From a virus: a DNA stretch of 59,809 nucleotides. The position numbers and the translations under genes were made by a program. The notes beneath the pieces are model-generated. The model made no database searches. It worked only from the letters and a program-made list of their open reading frames with translations, and had not been told where the DNA came from. Shown here piece after piece: positions 45,801 through 54,092 of this stretch; the first letter of the stretch is position 1, and the number at the start of each line of letters is the position of its first letter. The DNA lies in IMG/VR virus record IMGVR_UViG_3300044922_000131, positions 1-59,809 of that record. The stretch is one strand, 5' to 3'.

Positions 45801-46176
45801 CTGCTGATGCTTTTGTATTATAGCCAATATATATTGAGTTGTTAACTTCAATAACAGGAGTAGTTCCGTTTGGCATATAGCTGCCTGCAAAATATCCTAA
45901 ACTAGCATTGTTACTTCCAGTTCTGTTAGCAGAAAGACTACCGTATCCAATACCAGTGTTTGCACTACCAGTTGTATTACCTTGAAGACTATCATACCCA
46001 ACAGCGGTATTTTGAACACCGATAGTATTATTTTTAAGTGATAACGCACCAACTGCAGTGTTAAATGAAATATTACCTGCACCTCTACCTACAGTAATAC
46101 CGTTAATCGTAAGATCTTTAGTAAAATAGTATATTTTATGTTGTGCGTCTTTTAACGCTGGTAAATTAGGACGCAT
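39883..46176 (-). CDS. Giant tail fibre / adhesin with YadA-head-like NTAVG repeats
   Basis: 2097 aa. Residues about 30-1370 contain many short repeats of the type NTAVGYSALATNTTS..NNTAIGYQSL, like trimeric-adhesin head repeats. A module TVNGFTTTVNSSTITVDDKNLELGS interrupts near 210. Four copies of an ~80-residue module (GGTGYT...V.LTYVSG....YPTANITV..G.VTSCTL...GFK...T...ASIGGTGSGF) are inserted among the repeats. The last ~650 residues carry two carbohydrate-binding-like domains as in the 693-aa fibre (RITFARASIATRYNQDGLIE, GLLMEEQRQN) and end LKLAYYPKRLTNAELQSITTQ. Probably a long trimeric fibre that contacts the host. Start overlaps the previous stop (TAATG). Confidence 0.78.
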   Translation of the reverse strand: MRPNLPALKDAQHKIYYFTKDLTINGITVGRGAGNISFNTAVGALSLKNNTIGVQNTAVGYDSLQGNTTGSANTGIGYGSLSANRTGSNNASLGYFAGSYMPNGTTPVIEVNNSIYIGYNTKASAASGVTNETVIGYTAVGLGNNTTVIGNSSVIATTIYGGLKLPYTTDATNNTTGGALTVAGGAAIAKQLYVGTNLTIGGNLTVNGFTTTVNSSTITVDDKNLELGSVAAVTPTGSITAGSAVVSALSSTANIIVGSAVSPVLSGAGTVTLPASVTVLSIDSATQITLSAAFTGTGSAPGATLSIGGATDVTANGGGITLTGATNKTIIWDSTNTNWTSSEHWNIATGKSYKINNVTVLDNAQVLASATGVTVGGTSTTTIGLGTNSTTLSTTTVGGAITGNVLKIAGTAAGTVNLTSDVTTGTINEWTNITTATINIGASTGTIVANGTIKLPAVGSSGYVTIGAGGQLGTGTPGATVTATTTNATFYPIFSSATTGLLTIANVVTSGFRFNPFTNVLTLGGDASINSIIVGKGAGGVADNTAVGDTALNSNTTGSANTAVGYSALATNTTSNWNTAVGTQSLFSTTARVISITISAGGTGYTPTAATLMYTNVQLTYVSGSTAITYPTANITVTNGAVTSCTLLTYGTGFKNSSTVMSADSASIGGTGSGLLISIGSVASSDSNVAVGYKSLYANIGSSNTAVGASALFNNTVANNNTAIGYQSMYTATASTGNVAIGALAMYSTTTGIGAFGTITGGTGYTPGTYKYVTLSGLYGAVFGSYPIVNITVNATGNVSACALVTPGSYAYSTVSSTAFTIDSASIGGTGSGFSILASSFSSGSSNTAIGFGSLQNNTIGGNNTASGYSSLQKNTTGIYNTAIGSYSLQSNITGASNIAIGFQSLYKNTTGVSSFGTITGGSGYTGTGTYYNVQLTPVSGSAATTYPTANITVSGGQVTSCTLVSNGSGFKDTSTVMTATASLIGGGGSGFLIPVSSISAGNYNVSVGALSLYANTLGQYNQALGYQSLFSNTAGGYNISVGANSLLSNTTGNNNVVAGHSSMYTNTAGSNNTAVGFNALYNNTTVTKSSSILSGGTGYTGTGTYSNVQLTYVSGSAATTYPTANITVSGGAVTACTFVTYGSGFKDTSTVMTATASLIGGAGSGFLVGPATLFSGDSNVSIGSYSLNANTIGQNNTASGQRALQANTTGSNNVATGTSSMFSNTSGSSNVAIGVSSLQANLTSDNNIAIGNGAAQAALTGPTIAIGAAALNAVSSGTYNLAIGDGAGRYLTNGNTQVTSINSSTYLGHTTRASAAAGVTNETVIGYNAIGSGSNTVTIGNSSVLSTIINGNITTTTTAISAAAWTTAGVNLKLQARTYTDTSSLAGTVASSYINAISAPTFASTNAITITDAANLYVAAPVAGTNSTLTNAWSILATGKIKAAAFIGDATGLTYTGASVRPSLLLNFANTKRLDKRITFARASIATRYNQDGLIEVVATNQPRFDHDPITKQSLGLLMEEQRQNLLKCSEPFFDNTVWGKANCTIVPNAAVAPDGTFTASKIILNSGSPYGYLASYGGLSANTTYTLSYYAKAAEFTETYPDIFTNGASDIQFKANLSTGGKSNVAGSPDDYGVVPVGNGWYRCYITRTFSSGFDMTNNQIQIGRMQGTGNGTSGIYIWGAQLEAFPFMSSYIPSSETFTSRASFGSYYDSTGLIKYASANAARYTYNPANLKLAPKLLLETSSANLFYYSEQFDNTSYWTTSAVSFTANATVAPDGTTTADKMTETVTGSAIQHLIVQSIGTVSVGSVYTSSIYAKAGERTCISVTANAEAYIVFDLVAGTIFQGASQATMTAVGNGWYRCCATFTKTNTNGSFYYVNWDNAGGGLNNYIGTVGSGLFIWGAQVESGAIASSYIKTASSTVNRSADLYSASLYTRIGEFAAMTGTNFLNWYRQDEGTLHATSRLMSTTTAVSVPTMAWVDTGAGGAITLISLRYVSGSGGAVIDSYGYNNSVSQWDLNGTAVTSQTVISCALAYATNDIALSVSGNTVETDTSAAVGQGMSRMLIGSNQNLHILKLAYYPKRLTNAELQSITTQ

Positions 46177-46589
46177 TAGTAATCCATCCCACGCGCATAT
46201 ACTTGTATATTAGCGGCTACACCGGTTGCAACGTATAATTTTTCAGTAGCTTTTAACCTTAGTGGATAATCTTCTGTATAATTTGTAAAAGTTGATATTG
46301 TTATGCCGGCAGTAGTACTTAATGTTTGCGCTGGCATTGTAATAGAATCAATTAATTTTAATGCAGTTGTATCAGACCCTGTAGTTGTAAACAAATAAAG
46401 GGCAGTTGCAGTTACGGTAGCACGAGGAATTGCAGTAATTGAAGTTATTGCCGACCCTTCTAATCCTGCTGTGAAAAGTAATACTGCAGTCGAGACTGAA
46501 TCACCTGAGACTGCAGAGGTTGCTGCTGTTATGTTGCAATTTGAATTGTTTACCGCTTGTACAAACGGTGCTGTGAATGTTTTTGCCAT
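46176..46589 (-). CDS. Small fibre-region protein (137 aa), function unknown
   Basis: A beta-rich, Thr/Ala/Ser-rich single domain starting MAKTFTAPFVQAVNNSNCNI and ending LKATEKLYVATGVAANIQVYARGMDY. Looks like a small virion or fibre-tip protein, with the LYVATG...IQVYARG ending typical of short phage structural proteins. No enzymatic motif. It lies between the 2166-aa structural gene (1 nt gap) and the giant fibre. Confidence 0.6.
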   Translation of the reverse strand: MAKTFTAPFVQAVNNSNCNITAATSAVSGDSVSTAVLLFTAGLEGSAITSITAIPRATVTATALYLFTTTGSDTTALKLIDSITMPAQTLSTTAGITISTFTNYTEDYPLRLKATEKLYVATGVAANIQVYARGMDY

Positions 46590-46590
46590 G

Positions 46591-49500
46591 TTAAATTCCT
46601 GTATATGCTAAACTGTATGCGTGTAATTGTGAGAGTAAGTTTAACGGTGCGCTTACCCAGGTAGTTCCGTCCGATGTTAATACATTTCCTGCAGTGCCGG
46701 CACTTGATAATCCAGTACCGCCATGTGTTGCTGGTAACACGTTAACCCATGCCGGAACATTTGACGAAACTGTTAAAATTGCTCCATTTGTGCCAATTGC
46801 TAATTTTGATAATACAGTTGATCCACTTGCATATAAAATATCACCAGTGGTATATGTTGTAATATCAGTGCCGCCTTTTGATACTGGTATAGCAGAACTA
46901 AAATGAGTTGGATCTAAAAAATATGTAGAATCATGAGAATCTAAAGTTGCTGCATCTAATACACCATTTTTAAGTTGTACTTGTCCTGAAAGTAAACTAT
47001 CGCCAGTACCTACTGAGAATTGAGTAGTATTAAAACTCGCAGCACCTAGTGTTGAAAATAAACCAACTCCGCCAGTTTTATCAACACTAACCATATCAAC
47101 TGTTACTGCACCGTATTTAGCACCAGTTCCAGACCCCGTAATAGTTAACGCTGCATTAGTAGATTGGATAGACGATACCGCCGGAGACCATGAAGAATCT
47201 CCTCGTAAAAATGTATTACTGTTAGCAGCACCAGAAACTGCTAATCTTGTAGTATCAATAACGCCTGATATAATATTAGCTGCATCTATACTTGAGGTTG
47301 CAATTAAACCCCAACTTGATGCAACTCTACTACTTGTGTTAATTACACCAATTATATTAACTTGGTCAGTGATAAATGTACATGTTCCTGATCCAATTGC
47401 TGTAATATTTATTGCTGCAATGATCGAACCGTTAATGCTTTGTAATGCATCAGATCGAAGTGTATGCAGTGTAAATGTATTAGTAGTAACTGATCCTACA
47501 AAGAATGTTTCTCGATCTGGTATTACGTGACCATAACTAGATGGTAGCGAAGACCCAGTGATTGTAACTGCAGTACCATTTGTTATACCATGTGCAGGTG
47601 CATAGAATCTATCATTATCTAAATTTACAACATGTAAATAAAAGAAATGTATGCCAGATGAACTTGATCCAAATATTACCTTATTTGCAGAAGATGCTGT
47701 ATAATCTGTATATAATTCAATTACATCATTTGAAATTTTCTTAACAAAATAAGATAACGCAATTAATCCGCTAATCGGAGGATTAAATGAAGAATCATAT
47801 GTTATTGAATCACCAGTACTTAATCCGTGTCCAACAATCGTTATTTGGTTTAGTACATAGTTAACGTCACCGCCTATATCAATCGAGGTTGCATTAAATG
47901 ACTTAGTTGTTATATCAGTTAATGTTAGTGTTTTAGTAATACTTAAATTATCTGCTACAAAATCAGGTGACGCTTCTGATCCAATAAATGCAACACCTGA
48001 AATAATATCTAAATATACTCGGGTTTCAACACTAGATACTTTAACATTAAATAAACTACCAGTTCCACCTAAATATGTATTTGATGCAGATAATATATCA
48101 TCAATTGCATATCCAATACCGCCATATGTTATATCAACTGTAGTAACACTACCTAATGTTACCGTAATGTTAGCAACTGCGCCTGATCCAGTTCCGGTAG
48201 ATGAGATTAGTGGAACATGAATATATGTTCCTGATACGTATGAACTTCCTCCAACTATTGTTAAATTATTAACTGTAGTAATTACGCCAGATTTTAATTC
48301 AGTTACTTCGCCATCTGCATGGTTATTTACTGCTGTAATAATTGACCGAACAGTACCAGTTGCGTTAATAGGAGTTATAAATGTTAATGTTGATATTAAA
48401 TTTTCAGGGATTGACGATAATTCAGGAAATGTTATTGTAAACTCGCGTGGATTAACCCCCATATTAACATTAGTAATAATAGAACCTGGTGGAATATCTC
48501 CACCGAACACATAATCGCCATTATTAATAGTTCCTGTTAAATTCGATGATGTAACAGTACCGGTTGTAGTAGTTGAATTAACTGCTGCATTTACTATTGC
48601 ACCTTGATATGCAGTAAACGTAGTTGATGTAGTCGAAACACCAGTTTTATTAAATTTAAACCTAGTAGTACTTATTATCGATGGGTATGAGATTCCGTTA
48701 TACTCAGCAATTGATGACGTAGTTTTAATATGAGAAACCGAAGTTAACCCATGAGGTGCAGCTGTAGTAACATATACTACATTATTGTATCTCAATATTT
48801 TAGCAACAGAACTAATAGTATACGAATATGAACTAGTATTTGGTAATATTACATATTGACTAACATTTGTAGTTCTAAGTATGTGATTTTCAACCACATT
48901 TGCAACTGCACTAATTGTCATACAGTATGCAGTAGTTATAGTAGATCCAATTGTTAAAGTGTCAAGCGATGATATAGTAGTAAATGGAGTTTTAAATGTA
49001 TCGTAATCACTTGCTATTATAATAACTGACGAATCAACATAATTTCCTTTTATTATACCGATCGCATTTGTATTAGCCTGGACTACAATGTCGCCATCTG
49101 ATGCAGTTACTAAAGAACTTAATGATACTGAAATAGATTGATATTCTTCTGAACTAGTATCACCTGCTAGAAATTCAACAGCCGGAATATCATCAGCAGC
49201 ACGTAGTCTTGACGAATATCCGTATGTTACAACAGATGTAACAGTGCGCTGTGGCGGAATTAAATCAGTATTAATTTGCCCAACTGAGTTTAACTGTACT
49301 ATTGCACCCGGAATTGAGTTAGTGCTAACTCCTTTGTCAATAAAATCGCCTAATCGATCTTGAAGATAAGACCAAGTTGCTAATTGTGTGCTTAATGCAT
49401 TGTTTGACGGTCCTGATATTTCGTTTTCGCCTAACCCTATATCTGTACTAATACTACTAATAGCAATATCACTAAATGATAATTTTAAAACCGATAGTTC

Positions 49501-52500
49501 TTGAATATCAACACGATTTTTAAATGTAATATTTCCAGTTCTATTATATGCAGTAATAAAATTACCAACTTTAAAATCACCTAATTCATTTGTACCAGAG
49601 GTATAAACTCGACCTGCAAGTTCTTGTACTTGTTCAAATGCAGGAACAGTTTGTCCGCCATTTTGAGGTAATGCGTTATAGTCAATACCGGATCCGGCAT
49701 ATTCCCATGTATGTCCAGATGAGTTAACAACACTCGGACGATGAAAAAATATTTTTTTACCAATTAATGCTGTTACATTTTGCAATCCACCGCCTGTTAT
49801 AGTTGGTTTAATCGAAAATGTACTAGTGTATAAATCAGTTCTTAAAGAAACTGAGCTAATTAACACATTAATAACAAATGATCCTGCTTTAGTAATTCTA
49901 GAGTTAGGAATGAATAATGTTTGGGTTGGTGTAGATCCATTTTGTGGTATTAAATAATCAATACTTACAATTAATGTGTTAGGGGCTGTAAATTTGTATA
50001 CATACGCACGGGTAGGAGAACCGCTTACAGTTCCTTCAATAACTTGTCCGGTAGTAAATACAAATGCATTTGATATCAATGTAAGAGTTTGATATTTGTT
50101 GTGCGACTGTACTACTGAATCAACACATAGTTCATAATCTTGTTTAGTAAACGAATGAGTTCCTATGCTAAGAGACGTAATATCAATTAAAATTGACAAT
50201 CCTTCGTCTTGTGCTAACTTAAATTGAGTTGGACTAATATATGCAATGTAATAATCACTACCGGTAAATAAACCACCTAACGGTACATTACCGTTACTAT
50301 TGTATGTTACTGATTCGTTATTTAAAAAACCATGTGGCGATGAAAACGTAAACACATTTGGAGGAACTTCAGTACTTAATGTAACTGCAGTTGTTGCATT
50401 AAATGAAACACTTATATAACTCGATGATTGTAATTTATAAGTAGATGTTACATCAGTGCTAGAGTACAATGGATTATTGTTTATAAAATCAGTAACAAAC
50501 CCTGCAATTGCAGATTTATCAGTTACTAACATAGTGTATTGTGCAATAGATACAGGAGATGCCCAAGCAGTACTAGGTGAAATGACTGACGGTGTATTTC
50601 CAGAATTAATAGTATTGTGGATTTCTTGAAATCTCGCTTTAGCAAAAATAACTGCATCAGTTGAGGCAGGGTTTAAATTAACTTGTTGAATATCAGTATT
50701 GCCTGTTGACTTTGTCCAACTTGATGTGTTGTTAGTAATAATATATTCAATTATATCACGTAATCGAAGTTGAACTGCAAGTGCTGCTGGTTTTTCGGCA
50801 GCAAGTTCGACAAATGTTCCAAACGAATAATATGCTCGAGCAGCAACTATTGTTTCTAAATTACCGCCAGTAAGAATATCATATTGTATTGCATCTATAA
50901 TATATCCAATATCTCGTGTACATTTATTTTTCTGTAATACAGACAAACCATTCCATACAGATGTAAATGCAGATTCCATATAGGCAGATATTTCAGATTG
51001 TACGAACGATTTATTTGCAGCAATCAATACAGCAGCATTTGCAAATCCGGAAGTAATAGTCGGTGGACTTGGCATTACTATAGTCGGTAACGGGGAAATA
51101 AGACCAGTTGTACTGCTACTAGACCCATCCCTTACTAAATTTATAATAATATCCATGTTATCACTAACTGATGTTACTAGTACAGGGTCTCCGCCGATGT
51201 TATTAACTAAGTAATTTTTTAAATAAGTAAATGCATTAACAGTAGCTGCACGTTGAGCACCTAATACTATAGATGCTTGTGCTTCAAAATATGACATAGC
51301 TGCTTTTATTGATCTAAAGTTACAATTAAACATCATATCATAACCAATTGCATCAATGACGTAGCCGATATCACGCTGGCAAACATCAACTTTGTAAACT
51401 AATTCGTTATTACTTCTAAAACGAATAACAAATTCGTTAACTGGGCCGCCTTCGCGTAATGTACCAAGTGAGGTAATTGTAGTAGAAGTTCCTGATGACC
51501 CTGAACTTGCAACAAATCCTTTGTCAAACGTAAATGCATAAGGTGAATATCCCGACGATCTTAACGCATACTTACCAAAGTTAGTTGCAGAGTTAGTAAT
51601 AGACGCGTAACCGCCACTTTGTGTATACACACCGTTTAATAAAAATAATTGGAAACATGATACTATCTGTACATAAGCATCGTTAATAACTCTCCAGCCA
51701 GTTCCGCCAAAACTAACCATAGTAAATGCACTACCAATCATTGATTTACACTGAACTGGCGCTATTCCTGCAGGATTTAATTCAACTTCAGAAATGTTGT
51801 CCGGAACGTTTGGAGAAGAAACTTTATTACCGTCAACTAAACATCCATTTCCGCCTAAAAAGCTAAGTATAGATACTGTTAAAATGTACGGCGATAATGT
51901 CATTATTGATTTAGAAGTTGGTAAGTTTGTATAGCCAACCCTGCTTACAGTAGTGTCTGCAACATCATCAAATGCAATTGCATAATCCCATGTAAACGAC
52001 GGAACACCTACTGCATTTACTCCATCTCTAAATGTAAAGTTATTCATGTAGCAGCCGTTTCTAACTCTAAACATATCTTTATGTGCATTTAGCGGACGTA
52101 CAATACATGATCTTAAACTATCACCAACTAAGCTAACAAAATCAGGAACAATAATTGGGTTGTCTTCAGAATAATCACCGGATGCTAATTGTACAATAAC
52201 ACGAGAGCCATTAACAACTTTAGCCGAAGTGTATACTAAACTAGCTGCAATTTGCATCGCTCGTTTAATTGTTTTTACTGGTTGAGAAATCCCGTCGTTT
52301 GCATCGTTACCAAATTTAGCAGAAACAAATATACGATTTCCGCCTTGATCAAAATTAACAAATTCAAGTTTTCCGTCTCCGGTGGCTGATAACAGTTGAC
52401 CTGGATTACCTATATCATTAGGTAATTCTAATGAATAGTTATTTAAAATAGAAGCAGGTGACTTAATACTAATATAGTTACTACCATTAGCTGGATCTTC

Positions 52501-53091
52501 GTATAATCTAATTTCTCCATCTTCGATGCTAATCTCGGTAAATTTACCTGTACTAGGAGTAGTTGATCCAATTGGAGTATTTTGAATACTATCTGCAATA
52601 AATGGAACATTACTTGTCCAAGCACCTGTGCTCATATTCCATACGATAGTTTTATTAGTAGTACCTTTTAAAGTAATACCGCCCATATTAGCTGTTGAGT
52701 CGCTAGGAAAATCAACTGAACCTAATTCAATATTTTTATCGTCAACGCTTATTGTAGTTGAATTAACAGTTGTAGTAGTACCGTTTACTGTTAAATTACC
52801 TTGAATAGCAACATTGTTGTTGAATACAGTATTGCCAGATGATGAGCCAATGTTAAGACTAGTTGCTGCTCCTGCAAAATTTACAGTAGTTGCTGCTCCT
52901 GCAAAATTTACAGTAAGCGCAGAGGTGTTAAGTAAATCAAAACTAGTGCTAGTAGTGGTTAATGATGTTAAAATATTAGGACTTGTTGATAAAACAAGAC
53001 TGCCGGTCCCAGTTGATGTAGATGTTCCAGTACCACCTACATTAACAGGTAATATTCCACTTTTAAGTAAACTTGAAAGAGTAATCGCCAT
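46591..53091 (-). CDS. Large virion structural protein, cyanophage-type, beta-helix containing (2166 aa)
   Basis: The N-terminal ~190 residues are fibre-like, with TVNGTTTTVNSTTISVDDKNIEL near 105. Residues about 250-500 form a probable right-handed beta-helix: IFVSAKFGNDANDGISQPVK, RVIVQLASGDYSEDNPIIVP, RNGCYMNNFTFRDG. Two related helical blocks then carry CQRDIGYVIDAIGYDMMFN and CTRDIGYIIDAIQYDILTG. The remainder is beta-rich with one GGSSYVSGTYIHVPL...ANITV...LGGTGSLFNV module and a C-terminal fibre segment. Large proteins of this layout are virion structural proteins in T4-like cyanophages, probably baseplate or fibre connected. A late promoter lies 28 nt upstream. Confidence 0.78.
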   Translation of the reverse strand: MAITLSSLLKSGILPVNVGGTGTSTSTGTGSLVLSTSPNILTSLTTTSTSFDLLNTSALTVNFAGAATTVNFAGAATSLNIGSSSGNTVFNNNVAIQGNLTVNGTTTTVNSTTISVDDKNIELGSVDFPSDSTANMGGITLKGTTNKTIVWNMSTGAWTSNVPFIADSIQNTPIGSTTPSTGKFTEISIEDGEIRLYEDPANGSNYISIKSPASILNNYSLELPNDIGNPGQLLSATGDGKLEFVNFDQGGNRIFVSAKFGNDANDGISQPVKTIKRAMQIAASLVYTSAKVVNGSRVIVQLASGDYSEDNPIIVPDFVSLVGDSLRSCIVRPLNAHKDMFRVRNGCYMNNFTFRDGVNAVGVPSFTWDYAIAFDDVADTTVSRVGYTNLPTSKSIMTLSPYILTVSILSFLGGNGCLVDGNKVSSPNVPDNISEVELNPAGIAPVQCKSMIGSAFTMVSFGGTGWRVINDAYVQIVSCFQLFLLNGVYTQSGGYASITNSATNFGKYALRSSGYSPYAFTFDKGFVASSGSSGTSTTITSLGTLREGGPVNEFVIRFRSNNELVYKVDVCQRDIGYVIDAIGYDMMFNCNFRSIKAAMSYFEAQASIVLGAQRAATVNAFTYLKNYLVNNIGGDPVLVTSVSDNMDIIINLVRDGSSSSTTGLISPLPTIVMPSPPTITSGFANAAVLIAANKSFVQSEISAYMESAFTSVWNGLSVLQKNKCTRDIGYIIDAIQYDILTGGNLETIVAARAYYSFGTFVELAAEKPAALAVQLRLRDIIEYIITNNTSSWTKSTGNTDIQQVNLNPASTDAVIFAKARFQEIHNTINSGNTPSVISPSTAWASPVSIAQYTMLVTDKSAIAGFVTDFINNNPLYSSTDVTSTYKLQSSSYISVSFNATTAVTLSTEVPPNVFTFSSPHGFLNNESVTYNSNGNVPLGGLFTGSDYYIAYISPTQFKLAQDEGLSILIDITSLSIGTHSFTKQDYELCVDSVVQSHNKYQTLTLISNAFVFTTGQVIEGTVSGSPTRAYVYKFTAPNTLIVSIDYLIPQNGSTPTQTLFIPNSRITKAGSFVINVLISSVSLRTDLYTSTFSIKPTITGGGLQNVTALIGKKIFFHRPSVVNSSGHTWEYAGSGIDYNALPQNGGQTVPAFEQVQELAGRVYTSGTNELGDFKVGNFITAYNRTGNITFKNRVDIQELSVLKLSFSDIAISSISTDIGLGENEISGPSNNALSTQLATWSYLQDRLGDFIDKGVSTNSIPGAIVQLNSVGQINTDLIPPQRTVTSVVTYGYSSRLRAADDIPAVEFLAGDTSSEEYQSISVSLSSLVTASDGDIVVQANTNAIGIIKGNYVDSSVIIIASDYDTFKTPFTTISSLDTLTIGSTITTAYCMTISAVANVVENHILRTTNVSQYVILPNTSSYSYTISSVAKILRYNNVVYVTTAAPHGLTSVSHIKTTSSIAEYNGISYPSIISTTRFKFNKTGVSTTSTTFTAYQGAIVNAAVNSTTTTGTVTSSNLTGTINNGDYVFGGDIPPGSIITNVNMGVNPREFTITFPELSSIPENLISTLTFITPINATGTVRSIITAVNNHADGEVTELKSGVITTVNNLTIVGGSSYVSGTYIHVPLISSTGTGSGAVANITVTLGSVTTVDITYGGIGYAIDDILSASNTYLGGTGSLFNVKVSSVETRVYLDIISGVAFIGSEASPDFVADNLSITKTLTLTDITTKSFNATSIDIGGDVNYVLNQITIVGHGLSTGDSITYDSSFNPPISGLIALSYFVKKISNDVIELYTDYTASSANKVIFGSSSSGIHFFYLHVVNLDNDRFYAPAHGITNGTAVTITGSSLPSSYGHVIPDRETFFVGSVTTNTFTLHTLRSDALQSINGSIIAAINITAIGSGTCTFITDQVNIIGVINTSSRVASSWGLIATSSIDAANIISGVIDTTRLAVSGAANSNTFLRGDSSWSPAVSSIQSTNAALTITGSGTGAKYGAVTVDMVSVDKTGGVGLFSTLGAASFNTTQFSVGTGDSLLSGQVQLKNGVLDAATLDSHDSTYFLDPTHFSSAIPVSKGGTDITTYTTGDILYASGSTVLSKLAIGTNGAILTVSSNVPAWVNVLPATHGGTGLSSAGTAGNVLTSDGTTWVSAPLNLLSQLHAYSLAYTGI
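52861..52914 (-). repeat. 27-bp exact tandem duplication in the 2166-aa gene
   Basis: Positions 52861-52887 and 52888-52914 are identical. They code for the duplicated segment VNFAGAATTVNFAGAAT near residue 65. In-frame, likely replication slippage. Confidence 0.85.
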
Positions 53092-53118
53092 TTATAAATC
53101 CTTTGTTATAGTTGTAAG

Positions 53119-53126
53119 TATTTATC
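53119..53126 (-). promoter_or_regulatory. Late promoter for the large fibre operon
   Basis: Reads GATAAATA on the minus strand, 28 nt before the 2166-aa gene's ATG, with AAAGGAT as the ribosome-binding site. One base from consensus and well placed to drive the long fibre region. Confidence 0.65.
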
Positions 53127-53148
53127 TGTATGGCGTTACTGTATTTCG

Positions 53149-53213
53149 TTAGCGGTAATTGTTATAGGTAATTTTGGTTGTTTTCTTTTTGTAAATCCAT
53201 TTTCTATAAAACC
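53149..53213 (-). pseudogene. 3' relic of a gene like the one at 54093-54845
   Basis: On the minus strand this stretch reads GFYRKWIYKKKTTKITYNNYR then stop, close to the C-terminus of the 250-aa protein at 54093-54845 (GFYRKWIYQKKTTDITYL). The DNA is also similar (both contain TCCATTTTCTATAAAA). Only about 20 codons survive, and its upstream side is replaced by the truncated NUDIX copy. It therefore marks a recombination junction at about 53211-53214. Confidence 0.7.
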
Positions 53214-53510
53214 CCATGGCAAGGTCTTACTAGAGAAATAGAAGAAGAAATTGGATTTCTTCCAGTCATTAAAAAAACACTACCGTTAGAAAAATTTGTA
53301 TCTAACGATAGTGTCTTTAATTTTCATACATATTTTTGTTTAGTAGAAAATGAATTTGTACCAACATTAAGTGATGAGCATATTGCTTGGGGTTGGTTTA
53401 GTTTAGTTGCACTACCGAAACCAATACATCGCGGGTTAAATCTTAGCTTGCGTAACAAGATTATCCAAACTAAGATTCAAACTGTTATTGATATTATTGA
53501 TAGCCTCTAA
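53214..53510 (+). pseudogene. 5'-truncated NUDIX hydrolase copy
   Basis: Matches the NUDIX gene at 13097-13546 from codon 52 (PWQGLTREIEEEIGF) to the stop. The first 51 codons, including G44 and E50 of the Nudix box, are missing, so it should be inactive even if translated; a short in-frame start upstream exists but has no good ribosome-binding site. By hand alignment it differs from the intact copy at about 33 of 297 bases, with only one amino-acid change (Ile to Val). It is the only plus-strand coding remnant in this part of the window. Confidence 0.85.
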
Positions 53511-53594
53511 TCCTGCGTCATTGCTAATTACAACATTAGTATGAATAATCCCTGCCTCTAATGCGTAGTATAAGATATGTACCTAGTTATTGTA

Positions 53595-53999
53595 TTATAC
53601 AATTGCGTCTAATTCGTCGTGTGTTGTTGCTAATGAAATAGCGTTAAGTTTAGCAATCATATCTGCTTTAGCGTGTTCTACTGCAGCAGCATCATAAACT
53701 TCAGAATTATCTGAAATTGCATTGTGTGCCTGTTGATTTGTAATTCGTAAGAATAGACTTTTTGCCTTGTTTTTTTCATTAGATTTTCTTTCAGCCAATG
53801 ATGCTTCTATAATAGAATATGAAACTTGTATTGGGGTTTTTAACAAATCGTATTGCGGAATTGCTATCTGTCTTGTAGTAAGTGTAGGTTCTTTTTCAGT
53901 TAAAACTGCATCTCTCCAAGTAGAATCTGGTTCTTGTGGAAGTTTCCACAAGTTAATTGAACCGTCTTCATTTATTTTCACTTTAACTATAGTATTCAT
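53595..53999 (-). CDS. Unknown phage protein (134 aa)
   Basis: Begins MNTIVKVKINEDGSINLWKLPQ and has a helical C-terminal half (LAERKSNEKNKAKSLFLRIT, AAAVEHAKADMIAKLNAISLATTHDELDAIV). No family recognised. The GGAGATT ribosome-binding site is good and a consensus late promoter lies 61 nt upstream, so it is likely a late virion or assembly protein. The 84 bp between its stop and the NUDIX relic hold no gene. Confidence 0.6.
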   Translation of the reverse strand: MNTIVKVKINEDGSINLWKLPQEPDSTWRDAVLTEKEPTLTTRQIAIPQYDLLKTPIQVSYSIIEASLAERKSNEKNKAKSLFLRITNQQAHNAISDNSEVYDAAAVEHAKADMIAKLNAISLATTHDELDAIV

Positions 54000-54059
54000 T
54001 TTTAATCTCCTTTAGATGTAATTGATTTCTGTTGTTTTCTTCACCCAACTATATTGTAG

Positions 54060-54067
54060 TATTTATA
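54060..54067 (-). promoter_or_regulatory. Consensus T4 late promoter for the 134-aa gene
   Basis: A perfect TATAAATA on the minus strand in the 93-bp gap between the 250-aa gene's stop and the 134-aa gene's start, about 60 nt before the ATG. Confidence 0.75.
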
Positions 54068-54092
54068 CAATTAGTCAGGTATGGTTATATGA

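Noticed and set aside
53178-53510. The truncated NUDIX frame as a working gene
   Set aside because: It lacks the first 51 codons, including part of the catalytic Nudix box, its 5' end is an antisense relic of another gene, and no ribosome-binding site is visible.
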